Shown here in pieces: positions 26,255 to 35,116 of a stretch of 62,170 bases of DNA. Source of the stretch: Candidatus Nitrosopumilus sp. Its GTDB lineage: Archaea > Thermoproteota > Nitrososphaeria > Nitrososphaerales > Nitrosopumilaceae. Position 1 is the stretch's first letter. Each line of letters starts with the position of its first letter. A program made the position numbers and the translations under genes. The stretch spans positions 1 through 62,170 of the forward strand of contig JAPFQF010000018.1 of the NCBI GenBank assembly GCA_029255365.1, written 5' to 3'. The notes beneath the pieces were generated by a model. The model saw only the letters and a list, made by a program, of their open reading frames with translations, was not told where the DNA came from and searched no databases.

Positions 26255-28375
26255 CTATTTTCCGAGTACTTTGCCCCATTGAGCTAACGCAGATGCTGCT
26301 GCAACCCAGGTTCTAAGATCCTGATAAACCGGGACATTGTGCGCCTCAATCAATTTTATCATTTTTTCAGTATATGGTCCACCGTTACCTCCGGCAAGGA
26401 TTGGTTTCTTCTTTTTCTTTGAGAGTTCATCCAGATAGCCGACAATTGTTTCCTCAAGAGGATCATCTTGGAAGACAAACCACGGCATAGCGATATCAAT
26501 ATTGTTTTCATCCAGGAATTGCTGAATGACAAATCTATAATCATCCGCAGTTGCACCGCCGCCTACATCTGCAGGATTACCGTTATGAATGGGGACGGTG
26601 GGTGGGAAATGATCCTTTATATTTTTGGCAATTTGTGGAGAAAGTTTTCCTATTGTGAGACCTAATCGTTCCAATTGATCAATTCCGCCAATCATTGGAC
26701 CAGCACCGTTACTTGTCATAGCAACACGGTTACCCTTTGCAGGAGGCTGCCATGCTAGCGCCTTTAGGACTCCAACTAGTTCCTGATAACTGTCAACTGA
26801 AATAATTCCTGCTTGCTTGAATGCACCCATAATCATTGCATTTGAGCCTCCAAGTGAGCCTGTATGTGATGCAGCTTGTTTTGCACCTGCAGCAGTCCTG
26901 CCACTCTTCCAAATAACGATAGGTTTCTTTGCCTCTTTCATCACACGTTTGGCAGTATTGATGAATTTTCTGCCGTCACCGAATCCTTCAACGTACAATC
27001 CAATTACTTTGGTTTGAGGATCATTTGCAGCATACCAGATCATGTCTGCCTCATCGACATCAGAACGATTTCCAAAACTGATCATTTTTGATAAACCGAA
27101 CAAATCGGCACTTTCCAACATACTGATTCCCATGGTTCCGCTTTGTGAGAAAAATGCAACGGGGCCTAATTTTGAACGTACCATTCTTTCTTGCCCTTGG
27201 AATGCGCAGTCAAGTCTATTTGCGGCATTAAACATTCCAATGCAGTTAGGACCGATCACACGAATTTTGTGTTTTATTGATAATTCTTTTACCTTAGCTT
27301 CCATTGCAGCCCTGTCACCGCCAAGCTCTTTACCGCCACCAGAAACGATTACAACGTTGTGAATTCCTTTCTCAGCACAGGTCTCCATGATTGGCCCGCA
27401 TGCCGAAAGATCAACACAGATAACAACCAGATCAATTTTATCTTCTATTGCATCCAATGACGGATAACACTTGATTCCAAGAATTGATGTTTGTGTGGGA
27501 TTAATCGGGTATACTTTGCCTTTGTAATCCTGTTTTCCAAGTGCATCAAGTACAGAATTGCCAATCTTTCCAGGGGTTGCAGATGCGCCGATTAATGCGA
27601 CGGATTTTGGAGTAAAGAATGACTCCATCGAGGTAATGTTTGGTTTTTCTTTTGAAATTGAATTCTTTCTTAATTCATTATTTAGAATAATTTTTGCGTC
27701 CACTACAAAGTAAGATTTAGGATATACGATTACGGGATTAAAGTCAATACTGTTAACATAGTCTGCATTGTCGACCCCCATCTTTCCAATTTGAACAAGT
27801 GCGTTTGCAACCATGTTTATGTCAATTGGGGCACTGCCACGGAATCCTTTGAGGAGTTTTGAGCCTTTTAGTTCATTGAGCATTGACTTTGCATCGGATG
27901 TCGTAATTGGAAGCATTCTAAATGCAACATCTTTGAAAACTTCAGTCATTATGCCACCCAATCCAACCATGATCATTGGACCAAACTGTGGGTCATTTTG
28001 AATGCCAACTATTAGTTCAACTCCTCCTTTTGGAACCATCTTCTCCAAAAGAATTCCTTTTACATCGACACCTTTTTTCTTGGATAAGCGACCATACATG
28101 TCAGTAAATGTTTTTTTGACATCGGCTACATTTTCTAATCCAACTTTAACTCCACCAACATCAGTCTTGTGTAAAATTTGTGGCGATACTACTTTCATTA
28201 CAAGCGGAAAACCGATTTTCTTTGCTTGTTTTGCCGCCTCTTCAGCAGATGTCACCAGTGCATAAGGTGGGACTTTAACGCCATAAGTTTTGAGAATATT
28301 TTTTGATACTTCCTCAGTGATAACTTTGTGATTTGTTTGAATGGTGTCCTCAAAAATTTTACTAACAACAGTCAT
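26255..28375 (-). CDS. ADP-forming acyl-CoA synthetase, likely 3-hydroxypropionate-CoA ligase
   Basis: A 706-residue NDP-forming acyl-CoA synthetase with alpha and beta parts fused in beta-alpha order. Residues about 15-235 are the ATP-grasp part ([36 protein letters not shown]). Residues about 250-700 are the CoA-binding/succinyl-CoA-ligase-like part ([42 protein letters not shown], and the phospho-His in [12 protein letters not shown]). It activates an organic acid with ATP and CoA, releasing ADP. With the adjacent crotonase it fits the energy-efficient thaumarchaeal 3-hydroxypropionate/4-hydroxybutyrate cycle. Confidence 0.87.
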   Translation of the reverse strand: MTVVSKIFEDTIQTNHKVITEEVSKNILKTYGVKVPPYALVTSAEEAAKQAKKIGFPLVMKVVSPQILHKTDVGGVKVGLENVADVKKTFTDMYGRLSKKKGVDVKGILLEKMVPKGGVELIVGIQNDPQFGPMIMVGLGGIMTEVFKDVAFRMLPITTSDAKSMLNELKGSKLLKGFRGSAPIDINMVANALVQIGKMGVDNADYVNSIDFNPVIVYPKSYFVVDAKIILNNELRKNSISKEKPNITSMESFFTPKSVALIGASATPGKIGNSVLDALGKQDYKGKVYPINPTQTSILGIKCYPSLDAIEDKIDLVVICVDLSACGPIMETCAEKGIHNVVIVSGGGKELGGDRAAMEAKVKELSIKHKIRVIGPNCIGMFNAANRLDCAFQGQERMVRSKLGPVAFFSQSGTMGISMLESADLFGLSKMISFGNRSDVDEADMIWYAANDPQTKVIGLYVEGFGDGRKFINTAKRVMKEAKKPIVIWKSGRTAAGAKQAASHTGSLGGSNAMIMGAFKQAGIISVDSYQELVGVLKALAWQPPAKGNRVAMTSNGAGPMIGGIDQLERLGLTIGKLSPQIAKNIKDHFPPTVPIHNGNPADVGGGATADDYRFVIQQFLDENNIDIAMPWFVFQDDPLEETIVGYLDELSKKKKKPILAGGNGGPYTEKMIKLIEAHNVPVYQDLRTWVAAASALAQWGKVLGK

Positions 28376-28417
28376 CGTTCGATCGATAAAATTAGAATTA
28401 AGTATATTAAACTTTGG

Positions 28418-29101
28418 TCAAAGGTCAAATGATAGTTTGAAATTGTTGTAAAAAATATTCATATTTGATTTCACAGTTTGAATATTTTCAATTATTTCGG
28501 AGCGAATTTTTTGCGGATCGATGCAAGGTATTTTTTGTAATTTTTCTTCCGTATTATCAAGCCACAAATTCACCATCTCCTCGTTTACCTCCAGATGAAA
28601 TTGCAGACCTACTGCACTCTTGTATCGGAATGCCTGGTTTTCGTAATGCTCAGACGAGGCCAGTCGGACGGAGCCTTCAGGCAAGTCAAAGGTATCGCCA
28701 TGCCAATGAAACACGGTGAACGGGTTTTTGAATCCATTGAAAAGGGGGGATTCGCCACTAATTTTCAAATCATGGTAAAAACCAATTTCCTTTTTTGGTC
28801 CGCCATACACTTTGGCACCAAATGTTTTAGCAATCAGTTGCGAACCCAAACAGATTCCAAGTACAGGAATATCTTTTTCCACAGAATTTTTGATCAGTTG
28901 TTGTTCAGCGTTTAGATATTCTAAATCATCATTTGCACTTTCAGGCGCACCTAAAATTACGATTAGAGAAAAATCTCTGTCCGGAAGTTTTTCATGTTTT
29001 GCGTTTACTGACGTGATTTCAAATCCATCATTTTGTAAAAGTTCACCCAGGTATCCAGAACCCTCTATTCTTGTATTCTGTACAAGCAATACATTGGACA
29101 T
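28418..29101 (-). CDS. Class I glutamine amidotransferase domain protein (GMP-synthase-like)
   Basis: A 227-residue stand-alone amidotransferase. The nucleophile elbow is VLGICLGSQLIAKTFG (Cys about 83) and the His-Glu pair is in GLQFHLEVNEE; FHWHGDTFDLPEGS is typical of the GuaA-like peptidase-C26 branch. No synthetase partner is fused or adjacent, so the acceptor is unknown. A 46-residue gene ends 5 bp upstream on the same strand. Confidence 0.85.
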   Translation of the reverse strand: MSNVLLVQNTRIEGSGYLGELLQNDGFEITSVNAKHEKLPDRDFSLIVILGAPESANDDLEYLNAEQQLIKNSVEKDIPVLGICLGSQLIAKTFGAKVYGGPKKEIGFYHDLKISGESPLFNGFKNPFTVFHWHGDTFDLPEGSVRLASSEHYENQAFRYKSAVGLQFHLEVNEEMVNLWLDNTEEKLQKIPCIDPQKIRSEIIENIQTVKSNMNIFYNNFKLSFDL

Positions 29102-29105
29102 TTTT

Positions 29106-29246
29106 CTAAACGTCTAGCCCTGTAACTACCCACTCAAGACACCTGAGTACGCCTTGATAGTATTTCATGGCATCCATGGATTCAGTTTTTACCAGCCTTT
29201 CCTCGATTACTTTTCTATATTCAGCTATTTCTAATTCAGTTTTCAT
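29106..29246 (-). CDS. Small helical protein, 46 aa
   Basis: A short gene, MKTELEIAEYRKVIEERLVK then TESMDAMKYYQGVLRCLEWV, ending VTGLDV. It is predicted to be two amphipathic helices. It lies 5 bp upstream of the amidotransferase ATG on the same strand, which argues for translation as part of that unit. No family recognised. Confidence 0.5.
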   Translation of the reverse strand: MKTELEIAEYRKVIEERLVKTESMDAMKYYQGVLRCLEWVVTGLDV

Positions 29247-29370
29247 ACGACATATCTAGAAACATTGCAGTGAATTAGTCTATTGGTCATCGGATGCATC
29301 GTGTAAGCGAATCATCCAATTCAGCGCATACAGTAAAAATATTAATTTTAAGTTTTTATTTTGAATTCAA

Positions 29371-29379
29371 TTTATAAAT
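29371..29379 (+). promoter_or_regulatory. TATA box upstream of the structured RNA
   Basis: The sequence tttataaat is centred about 25 bp before position 29400, which is three bases before the 5' arm of the long hairpin. The spacing is what is expected if transcription starts at the hairpin. Confidence 0.55.
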
Positions 29380-29399
29380 CTCAAACTATAGCGTGTTAT

Positions 29400-29470
29400 C
29401 TTCCAGCCGCTTATTTGCTGCACCGTATCCCAGTTCGAGTCAAAGCGGATAAGCGTGCTGGCTTTTAATA
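29400..29470 (+). ncRNA. Putative structured small RNA or 5' leader element
   Basis: A GC-richer island in AT-rich DNA. The arm CCAGCCGCTTAT (29403-29414) pairs with ATAAGCG-T-GCTGG (29449-29461): twelve base pairs with one bulged T. An alternative pairing, CCGCTT (29407-29412) with AAGCGG (29443-29448), would compete with it. A T-rich stretch (gcttttaat) follows. It could be a stand-alone RNA or a leader switch for the Toprim gene starting at 29492. It contains gttcgagtc, but no tRNA cloverleaf can be folded. No known RNA family recognised. Confidence 0.5.
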
Positions 29471-29491
29471 TCTCAAAATGAATTATACAGC

Positions 29492-29869
29492 ATGATAGTT
29501 ACCGAGCAAGAAATCTCAGAGTTGAAAGATTTTATTTTTGAATTAAATTCAATGACAGACAGCGTTGTAGTGGTAGAAGGAAAAAGGGATTCCAACGCAT
29601 TAAGAAGAACAGGCTATCGGGGGGAAATTTTAGAATTTCACAGATTTGGAGGAATGGTAAATTTTGCAGACTCGGTTGCAGGTTATCAGAGGCTGATCAT
29701 TCTTTTTGACAGAGACAGAAAAGGCAGGACGCTGACTGGAAGAACAATCCAACTGTTGCAGAGAAGGACAAAGGTGGATCTCACTTTCAAGAGAAAACTC
29801 CGAACAATAACGAAGGGAAAAATTATGTTTGTCGAACAATTAGTAAGTTACGAGTCTTACCTGACCTAA
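29492..29869 (+). CDS. Small Toprim-domain protein
   Basis: A 125-residue protein that is essentially one Toprim domain: SVVVVEGKRDSNALRRTGY supplies the catalytic Glu, and LIILFDRDRKGRTLTGRTIQLLQRR supplies the DxD. It ends after KIMFVEQLVSYESYLT. Relatives include RNase M5-like and small primase-like archaeal Toprim proteins acting on RNA or DNA. The leader contains a strong hairpin (29403-29461). It converges on glutamate dehydrogenase with 2 bp between. Confidence 0.82.
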   Translation: MIVTEQEISELKDFIFELNSMTDSVVVVEGKRDSNALRRTGYRGEILEFHRFGGMVNFADSVAGYQRLIILFDRDRKGRTLTGRTIQLLQRRTKVDLTFKRKLRTITKGKIMFVEQLVSYESYLT

Positions 29870-29871
29870 GA

Positions 29872-31146
29872 TTATGGCCAAATGCCTTTCTGGTTGAAGG
29901 CCTCTAGAACTCTTTCGACTGCCAGAACCATGGTTGCTTTTCTCATGTCAACTTTGTGTTTTTTAGAGAGCGCATATGCATCCTTGAATCCTTTTGTGAT
30001 GTTTGCCTCCATTTTGTTTGCAACCTCATCAAAGGTCCAGTAGTAACCCATGTTGTTTTGAACCCATTCCAAGTATGAAATACACACACCGCCAGAGTTT
30101 GCCAAAATATCTGGAATTACCAGAATTTTCTTTTGTTCAATAATCGGATCAGCCTCAGGCAATGTCGGACCATTTGCAGCCTCTGCGATAATTTTACACT
30201 TTAGATTCTTTGCAATCTTTGCATCGATTTGGTTCTCTAATGCGCCAGGAACTAGAATGTCACATTTGGCAGTAAGCAACTCTTCAGTCGAGACTTTTTT
30301 GCTTCCGGGAAATCCGACTACGGATCCGGTCTTTTCCTTATACTCCATTAGCTTGCTAACAGGGGCTCCTTTTTCAAACAAAATGGAACCCTTGGAATCA
30401 CTGGCACCTATAACCTTGGCACCCATCTTTTCCAAATAGATGCCTGCAAAAGTTGATGCGTTTCCAAATCCCTGTAAAACAAATTTGGCAGTTTTGAGAT
30501 TAATTTTCAATACCTTGGCAGCTTCTCTTACACAGTATGCCGCACCCAATCCTGTTGCAACATTTCTTGCAAGTGAGCCACCCATTGAGATTGGTTTTCC
30601 CGTAATTACACCAGGTGTAGATATGTTACCGTTTAATTTGTTAAATGTGTCCATAATTTGCGTCATTTCTTTTCCTGTCGTGTATACATCAGGTGCAGGA
30701 ATGTCTTTTCCAGGGCCAATTATTTCATTAATTTTGAATGCAAATCCCCTGGTAAGTCTCTCTAGCTCGCCTTCACTGAGTTTTTCAGTTTTTGGATTGA
30801 CATAGATGCCGCCCTTACCGCCGCCAAGTGGGATATCAACAATTGCGCATTTCCAAGTCATCCATGACGAAAGTGCCATGACTTCACGTTCCATGTACTC
30901 TACACCGCCCTCAGGGTTAAAGTAACGGATGCCGCCTTTGTATGGGCCTCGGTCATTGTTATGTTGACTTCTAAATCCCGTAAAAATTCTAATTTTGCCA
31001 TCATCCATCTTCACTGGAATTTTGACTCTCAAAACTTTATTTGGCATTGCCAAATATTCACGAATTCCCTTGTCCTTGATTCCAATTATATCGCAAGCAT
31101 CGTTAATTTGCTTTGTCGCATTGGTAAAAGGATCGTTTTTAATCAG
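29872..31146 (-). CDS. gdhA: Glutamate dehydrogenase (Glu/Leu/Phe/Val family)
   Basis: An approximately 424-residue NAD(P)-dependent enzyme linking ammonium and 2-oxoglutarate to glutamate. It shows GGIRYFNPEGG, MTWKCAIVDIPLGGGKGGI with the catalytic Lys, PAPDVYTTGKEM and the Rossmann FVLQGFGNAS. The usual ATG/TTG reading (31053) would lose the N-terminal helix; the frame upstream reads IKNDPFTNATKQINDACDII, which is typical family sequence. There is no ATG, GTG or TTG before it; CTG (31146) or ATT (31143) lies about 26 bp downstream of a TATA box, so I propose a leaderless non-AUG start. Confidence 0.88.
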   Translation of the reverse strand: MIKNDPFTNATKQINDACDIIGIKDKGIREYLAMPNKVLRVKIPVKMDDGKIRIFTGFRSQHNNDRGPYKGGIRYFNPEGGVEYMEREVMALSSWMTWKCAIVDIPLGGGKGGIYVNPKTEKLSEGELERLTRGFAFKINEIIGPGKDIPAPDVYTTGKEMTQIMDTFNKLNGNISTPGVITGKPISMGGSLARNVATGLGAAYCVREAAKVLKINLKTAKFVLQGFGNASTFAGIYLEKMGAKVIGASDSKGSILFEKGAPVSKLMEYKEKTGSVVGFPGSKKVSTEELLTAKCDILVPGALENQIDAKIAKNLKCKIIAEAANGPTLPEADPIIEQKKILVIPDILANSGGVCISYLEWVQNNMGYYWTFDEVANKMEANITKGFKDAYALSKKHKVDMRKATMVLAVERVLEAFNQKGIWP

Positions 31147-31165
31147 GATGTATTTGAAATCTGTT

Positions 31166-31178
31166 CTTATTATATTAA
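31166..31178 (-). promoter_or_regulatory. TATA box for glutamate dehydrogenase
   Basis: The minus strand reads ttaatataataag centred near 31172. Transcription would start near 31147, at the proposed CTG/ATT start codon. This supports the extended N-terminus. Confidence 0.5.
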
Positions 31179-31218
31179 GTTTAGTTCAAAATTTCAGATC
31201 GCAAAATCAGAAAAGCAA

Positions 31219-31662
31219 TCACAGATAGACTTTGATGTAATTCATCTGTCTGTCCAATTTGTCAATTGCTTCATCCAGTGCACCCAGATTCATTTCAAGG
31301 AAAGTGGACAGGTGAAAAAATTGACCATATTTTTCTCCAATTTTTGAAACCATGTTATTTTTTTCAAGGACTTTCATATGATGCTGTACCGCTTTGTAGT
31401 CAAGGCCAAGCTCCTTTGCCAACTGATGTGTATTGCACGGTTGTTCCAGCAGGTTAACGATTATTCGTAATCGAGTGAACCCGCCCCTTGTACTTGTAAA
31501 CAAGTAAAGCAAGAGTTTTCTAGTTTGTTTGTCGGTTTTTCTTTGTTCTGCAACTTGTTTTGATCTAATAATTTCCCTGAATTCCATGAGTTGATTGGCC
31601 ATATCTCTTGAATTAACCAAGTCAATTTTGTTTAAAACCCTATTTCCAGATCTCATCCACAT
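31219..31662 (-). CDS. Winged-helix transcriptional regulator
   Basis: A 147-residue protein with a winged helix at about residues 60-115: TRLRIIVNLLEQPCNTHQLAKELGLDYKAVQHHMKVLEKNNMV. This is the ArsR/MarR-like pattern. The last 25 residues form an amphipathic helix likely to dimerise. It lies upstream of glutamate dehydrogenase on the same strand and divergent from the proteasome gene, with 50 bp between starts. The target is unknown. Confidence 0.78.
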   Translation of the reverse strand: MWMRSGNRVLNKIDLVNSRDMANQLMEFREIIRSKQVAEQRKTDKQTRKLLLYLFTSTRGGFTRLRIIVNLLEQPCNTHQLAKELGLDYKAVQHHMKVLEKNNMVSKIGEKYGQFFHLSTFLEMNLGALDEAIDKLDRQMNYIKVYL

Positions 31663-31712
31663 TCAGGCAAGACAATTACCCTTAAATTGACTGAGAATGG
31701 ACTCGTGATGAT

Positions 31713-32435
31713 ATGATGGCATCACGTGGTTACGATATGACACCTACCATGTATTCGCCGGACGGCAGAATATACCAGGTCGAATACGCCATCGAGACAG
31801 TAAAAAGAGGAACTTTAGCTATCGGCATCAGCAGCAAGGAAGGAGTCATCATGGCAGTTGAAGAAAAGCCTCGAACTCTACAGACTAGCAATGTCACTCA
31901 AAAAATATTCCAGGTAGATTACCACATAGGAGTTGCAGCGGCAGGATACATTCCAGACGCACGTGTCCAAGTTGACGGCGCACGATTTTTCTCACAGGGA
32001 AATAGAATGACCTATGATGAATCAGTCGAAGTCGCAACAGTTGCAAAACATCTGGCAGATCAAGCTCATCAATTTACACAGTATGGCGGAGTACGTCCAA
32101 ATGGCGTTTCCATGATCATTGCAGGAATTGATCAAAAAGGCGAATCAATCTATGTGACAGATCCTAGCGGAACATATGTTCAATTTTCAGCAGTTGCAAT
32201 CGGTGCAGGTGCTGATGATGTAAATGCATTTTTAGAAAAACATTACAAAGATGATTTGAGTCTGGATGACGCGGCAGCATTGGCTATCGCATCAATTAAT
32301 CTAAAGGCAGAGGCAAAAGACGGCGTGAACAACATAAAGATGGCAAAAATTACAACCAAAGCCAAAGTATTTGAGAAGGTTTCAGAGTCAGATTTGCAAA
32401 ATTATTCTAAAAACGCATCAAAGTTTGCAGCATAA
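31713..32435 (+). CDS. psmA: Proteasome alpha subunit
   Basis: A 240-residue alpha subunit of the archaeal 20S proteasome. The N-terminal RGYDMTPTMYSPDGRIYQVEYAIETVKRG is the alpha-type signature; GDDWK-type N-terminal propeptide and active-site Thr are absent as expected. It forms the outer gate ring. Two adjacent ATGs (31713 and 31716) are possible. The beta subunits are not in this window. Confidence 0.96.
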   Translation: MMASRGYDMTPTMYSPDGRIYQVEYAIETVKRGTLAIGISSKEGVIMAVEEKPRTLQTSNVTQKIFQVDYHIGVAAAGYIPDARVQVDGARFFSQGNRMTYDESVEVATVAKHLADQAHQFTQYGGVRPNGVSMIIAGIDQKGESIYVTDPSGTYVQFSAVAIGAGADDVNAFLEKHYKDDLSLDDAAALAIASINLKAEAKDGVNNIKMAKITTKAKVFEKVSESDLQNYSKNASKFAA

Positions 32436-32486
32436 CAGAACCTTTGATTTGAAACATATTCAAAATGGCATACTGAGACGATAGAT

Positions 32487-33176
32487 ATGGGTCTAGGAAG
32501 TTATTGGGGAGAAGTAATGGATGTACTCCGGGAGATCATTCCAATTTATGACAAAGTCAATTCAATTATTTCGCTAGGTAAAGACAAGGAGCACAGAATT
32601 CGCGGGATCTCAAACAGAGTATTCCCAGGAAACAAAATTCTAGATGCAGGCTCGGGTTTTGGAAATATGTCAAAAACCGCAATGAACCTGACTGACGGGA
32701 AGATTTCAATTACACTGTATGATCCGCTCGTACCAATGTTAAAAAACACAGGTACATTTTTTGAAAAACCGCCAGATATGGCAAACGGTGTTTTTGAGCA
32801 CATCCCGTTCAAGGATGAAGAGTTCGATGCAGTGTTGTGCGGTTATTCTTTGAGGGACGCAATCAGCCTGAGAATTGCGATATCTGAAATTCACAGAGTG
32901 TTAAAAAAAGATGGAAGATTTGTGATTGTTGATTTGGGAAAACCGGACGAAGCGATTTTCAGAGCAGGTGTTTCGTTTTACCTAAGATGCATTCTGCCGA
33001 TTCTGGCATTTGCGGCAGGAGGAAGGCTCGGGCTGAAATTCGGCACGCTGTATGGCACATACCAAAGATGGCCCAAAAATAAAAAACTAGAAGAGTTGAT
33101 CCTGGAAAAATTCTCAAGAGTGGAGTTTGAGAAAGACCTTATGGGCGGGGCAATAATGGTTGCAGCTTACAAATGA
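32487..33176 (+). CDS. Class I SAM-dependent methyltransferase (UbiE/COQ5-like)
   Basis: A 229-residue methyltransferase. Motif I is KILDAGSGFGNMSKTA, motif II is FDAVLCGYSLRDA, and IHRVLKKDGRFVIVDLGKP follows. The SLRDA and the C-terminal FGTLYGTYQRWPKN resemble ubiquinone/menaquinone methyltransferases, so a quinone or related lipid substrate is possible; thaumarchaea make menaquinones. It overlaps the start of the downstream MFS gene by 4 bp. Confidence 0.75.
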   Translation: MGLGSYWGEVMDVLREIIPIYDKVNSIISLGKDKEHRIRGISNRVFPGNKILDAGSGFGNMSKTAMNLTDGKISITLYDPLVPMLKNTGTFFEKPPDMANGVFEHIPFKDEEFDAVLCGYSLRDAISLRIAISEIHRVLKKDGRFVIVDLGKPDEAIFRAGVSFYLRCILPILAFAAGGRLGLKFGTLYGTYQRWPKNKKLEELILEKFSRVEFEKDLMGGAIMVAAYK

Positions 33177-34327
33177 ACAGGGTTCTGATACTAGTCAACA
33201 TCACCGGTTTAGTCATAGGGATATCGTACGGGTTGCACGGACCGATTCTGCCGGTGTTTGCAAAGAATGTTATCGGTGCAACATATTCCGAACTGGGATT
33301 AATCGGACTAACAAATTTCATCCCGTACATGTTCATCCCGCTTTTTGTGGGGATTCTTCTCGACAGGGTCAACAACGGATATTTGCTTGCAGTTGGCGCT
33401 GCAGTAAATTCCGCGTCAATCTATCTACTATCAATTGCACAGTCAGTTCCAGAAATCATGGGATTCAGAATAATGACAGGTGTGGCCCATGCATTTTTCT
33501 GGCCACCTTGCGAATCAATTATTTCAAACGAGAGTTCTGAGAAAAGCAGAGTAAAAAACATCTCAATGTTCACAATGTTTTTCGTCAGCGGATTCATGAT
33601 AGGGCCACTACTCGGCTCCGTATTACTGGAAGGCGTAGACATCACATACAGGGTTCTGTTCCAGATTGCAGCGTTTATTCTCGCAGCCGCAATAATTTTT
33701 GCACTTGTAGCCTCAAGAAAAAGCGTAAAAAAGCATCACGAGAAATTCTCGTTTTCGTCAATTAAGGAAATGAAGAGATTTCCAGAGGTGATAGTGCTGC
33801 TGGTTTTCTGTACCTCGTCCTTCGGGATAATCCTAACAATCTATCCAGCTTTTCTCAATGACAGCGGAATGTCCGCATCAGACATCCTGCTGTTGTATTT
33901 CATTTTTGGAATTTCGCGAGTTGTAACTTTGGCACTTGCAGGAAAGCTTGCAAGAAAAACAAGCCAGACCCTGATTGCCGGAACCATGGCCGTCTCAGCA
34001 GGGTTAGCCATGTCGGTGGTTGCCGACTCAATATTCACTTTTGGAATAGCTTTGGTTCTGATGGGATTTGGATTCAGTATTTTCTTCCCATTGACTTTGG
34101 AGATAATTTTGAGCAAGACGCGGAAAGGAATTTCAGGAAAAATCATCGGAGCATACGAGACAGTTTTTGGCATGGGTTGGGCAATAGGGCCGACTATAGG
34201 AGGTCCAATTACACAGTCATTTGGAAATGAATCCCCATATCTCGTGTTTTGTGTAATAGGGATCGGAGTAACATTGTTTGCAATAAATTTCAGAAAGAAA
34301 TTGGAACCGCAGAAAATCTTAGGCTAG
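33173..34327 (+). CDS. Major facilitator superfamily transporter
   Basis: A 384-residue polytopic membrane protein with about 12 hydrophobic segments, including GPILPVFAKNVIGATYSELGL at the start and GIILDRVNNG (printed GILLDRVNNG) after segment 2. It is translationally coupled to the methyltransferase (ATGA-type overlap) and ends with a 4-bp overlap with the convergent P-II gene. Substrate unknown. Confidence 0.85.
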   Translation: MNRVLILVNITGLVIGISYGLHGPILPVFAKNVIGATYSELGLIGLTNFIPYMFIPLFVGILLDRVNNGYLLAVGAAVNSASIYLLSIAQSVPEIMGFRIMTGVAHAFFWPPCESIISNESSEKSRVKNISMFTMFFVSGFMIGPLLGSVLLEGVDITYRVLFQIAAFILAAAIIFALVASRKSVKKHHEKFSFSSIKEMKRFPEVIVLLVFCTSSFGIILTIYPAFLNDSGMSASDILLLYFIFGISRVVTLALAGKLARKTSQTLIAGTMAVSAGLAMSVVADSIFTFGIALVLMGFGFSIFFPLTLEIILSKTRKGISGKIIGAYETVFGMGWAIGPTIGGPITQSFGNESPYLVFCVIGIGVTLFAINFRKKLEPQKILG

Positions 34328-34638
34328 ATATCCATTGTTCCGCGTTTTTTAGTGCAGAGATCCAGCGCATCTTCAACATTCGTTACAAAGACCTTGCCGT
34401 CACCTTTAGTTCCAGTGCAAGCAACATTTGCAATTGCATTCAGGACATCATCCAGCTTAGGATCATCCACGACACAGATGATCATGTCCCTACTGAAATA
34501 TTGCCCGACTAAAGGAGGATCTTGCGAGCCTTGCCCCTGAACTTGATGAACGGTCACACCGCCAACACCGATTTTTTTGATTGCAGCAATCACTGCGTCT
34601 TTTGTTCCGGATTGGACTATTGCCTCTATTTTTTTCAT
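34324..34638 (-). CDS. P-II nitrogen regulatory protein, variant T-loop
   Basis: A 104-residue P-II fold protein: MKKIEAIVQSGTKDAVIAAIKKIGVGGVTVHQVQGQG, then ACTGTKGDGKVFVTNVEDALDLCTKKRG, which is the ATP/ADP and B/C-loop signature. The T-loop reads GSQDPPLVGQYFSRDM instead of the usual GHTELYRG-type sequence, so the classical modified Tyr is not in its place. It is not next to an ammonium transporter. It probably senses adenylates and 2-oxoglutarate but may contact a different partner. Confidence 0.87.
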   Translation of the reverse strand: MKKIEAIVQSGTKDAVIAAIKKIGVGGVTVHQVQGQGSQDPPLVGQYFSRDMIICVVDDPKLDDVLNAIANVACTGTKGDGKVFVTNVEDALDLCTKKRGTMDI

Positions 34639-34654
34639 AAAAATTGTCAGTTCT

Positions 34655-34667
34655 AAATTTATTTAAA
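34655..34667 (-). promoter_or_regulatory. TATA box for the P-II gene
   Basis: The minus strand reads tttaaataaattt centred about 23 bp before the ATG at 34638, implying a leaderless transcript. Confidence 0.5.
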
Positions 34668-34737
34668 TCAACAAGTATTTCTCACGAATGAGATTCAGTG
34701 ACAAATCACCGATTCAGGCATAAATACTGACATTACA

Positions 34738-34745
34738 TTTAATTT
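34738..34745 (+). promoter_or_regulatory. TATA-like box for tatA
   Basis: The sequence tttaattt is centred about 26 bp before the ATG at 34767, implying a leaderless transcript divergent from the P-II gene. Confidence 0.45.
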
Positions 34746-34766
34746 CAAATTATACAACATCAAGAC

Positions 34767-35114
34767 ATGTTTGATTATTCGCTGAATGTCGGCGGAAGTG
34801 AATGGATGATAATTATCTTCGTAGCATTGGTTTTGCTTTTGGGTACAGGCAAGATTCCAGGAGTTGCGAGAAAGATGGGAAAATTAGTCAGCGAATACAA
34901 CAAAGCCAAAAAAGAAATTCAGGAGCAGATGAAGGGGATTACAGAAGAATCGCCTAAAATTTCAGGACCTGTCGAAACAGAGCGAGAAAAGCTTGAGATG
35001 ATTGCAAAGTCAGCAGGAGTGAAAATTGACGGTAAGACAGACGACGAGATAAGAGAAAGTATTGCAACAAAAATTGGTCAAAAAACAGCGGACAAATCCG
35101 GGAAAAAAGAATAG
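34767..35114 (+). CDS. tatA: Twin-arginine translocase subunit TatA/TatB-like
   Basis: A 115-residue membrane protein. A single N-terminal segment (SEWMIIIFVALVLLLGTGKIPGVARKMG) followed by an amphipathic helix is the TatA/B signature, including the hinge G-x-G-K-I-P. The C-terminal half is charged, with a coiled-coil-like part. It forms the pore-related subunit for export of folded proteins. TatC is not in this window. Confidence 0.88.
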   Translation: MFDYSLNVGGSEWMIIIFVALVLLLGTGKIPGVARKMGKLVSEYNKAKKEIQEQMKGITEESPKISGPVETEREKLEMIAKSAGVKIDGKTDDEIRESIATKIGQKTADKSGKKE

Positions 35115-35116
35115 GC

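Noticed and set aside
29400-29465. A tRNA gene suggested by gttcgagtc
   Set aside because: Neither strand allows an acceptor stem or a paired T-stem around it; the strong pairing is one long hairpin instead.
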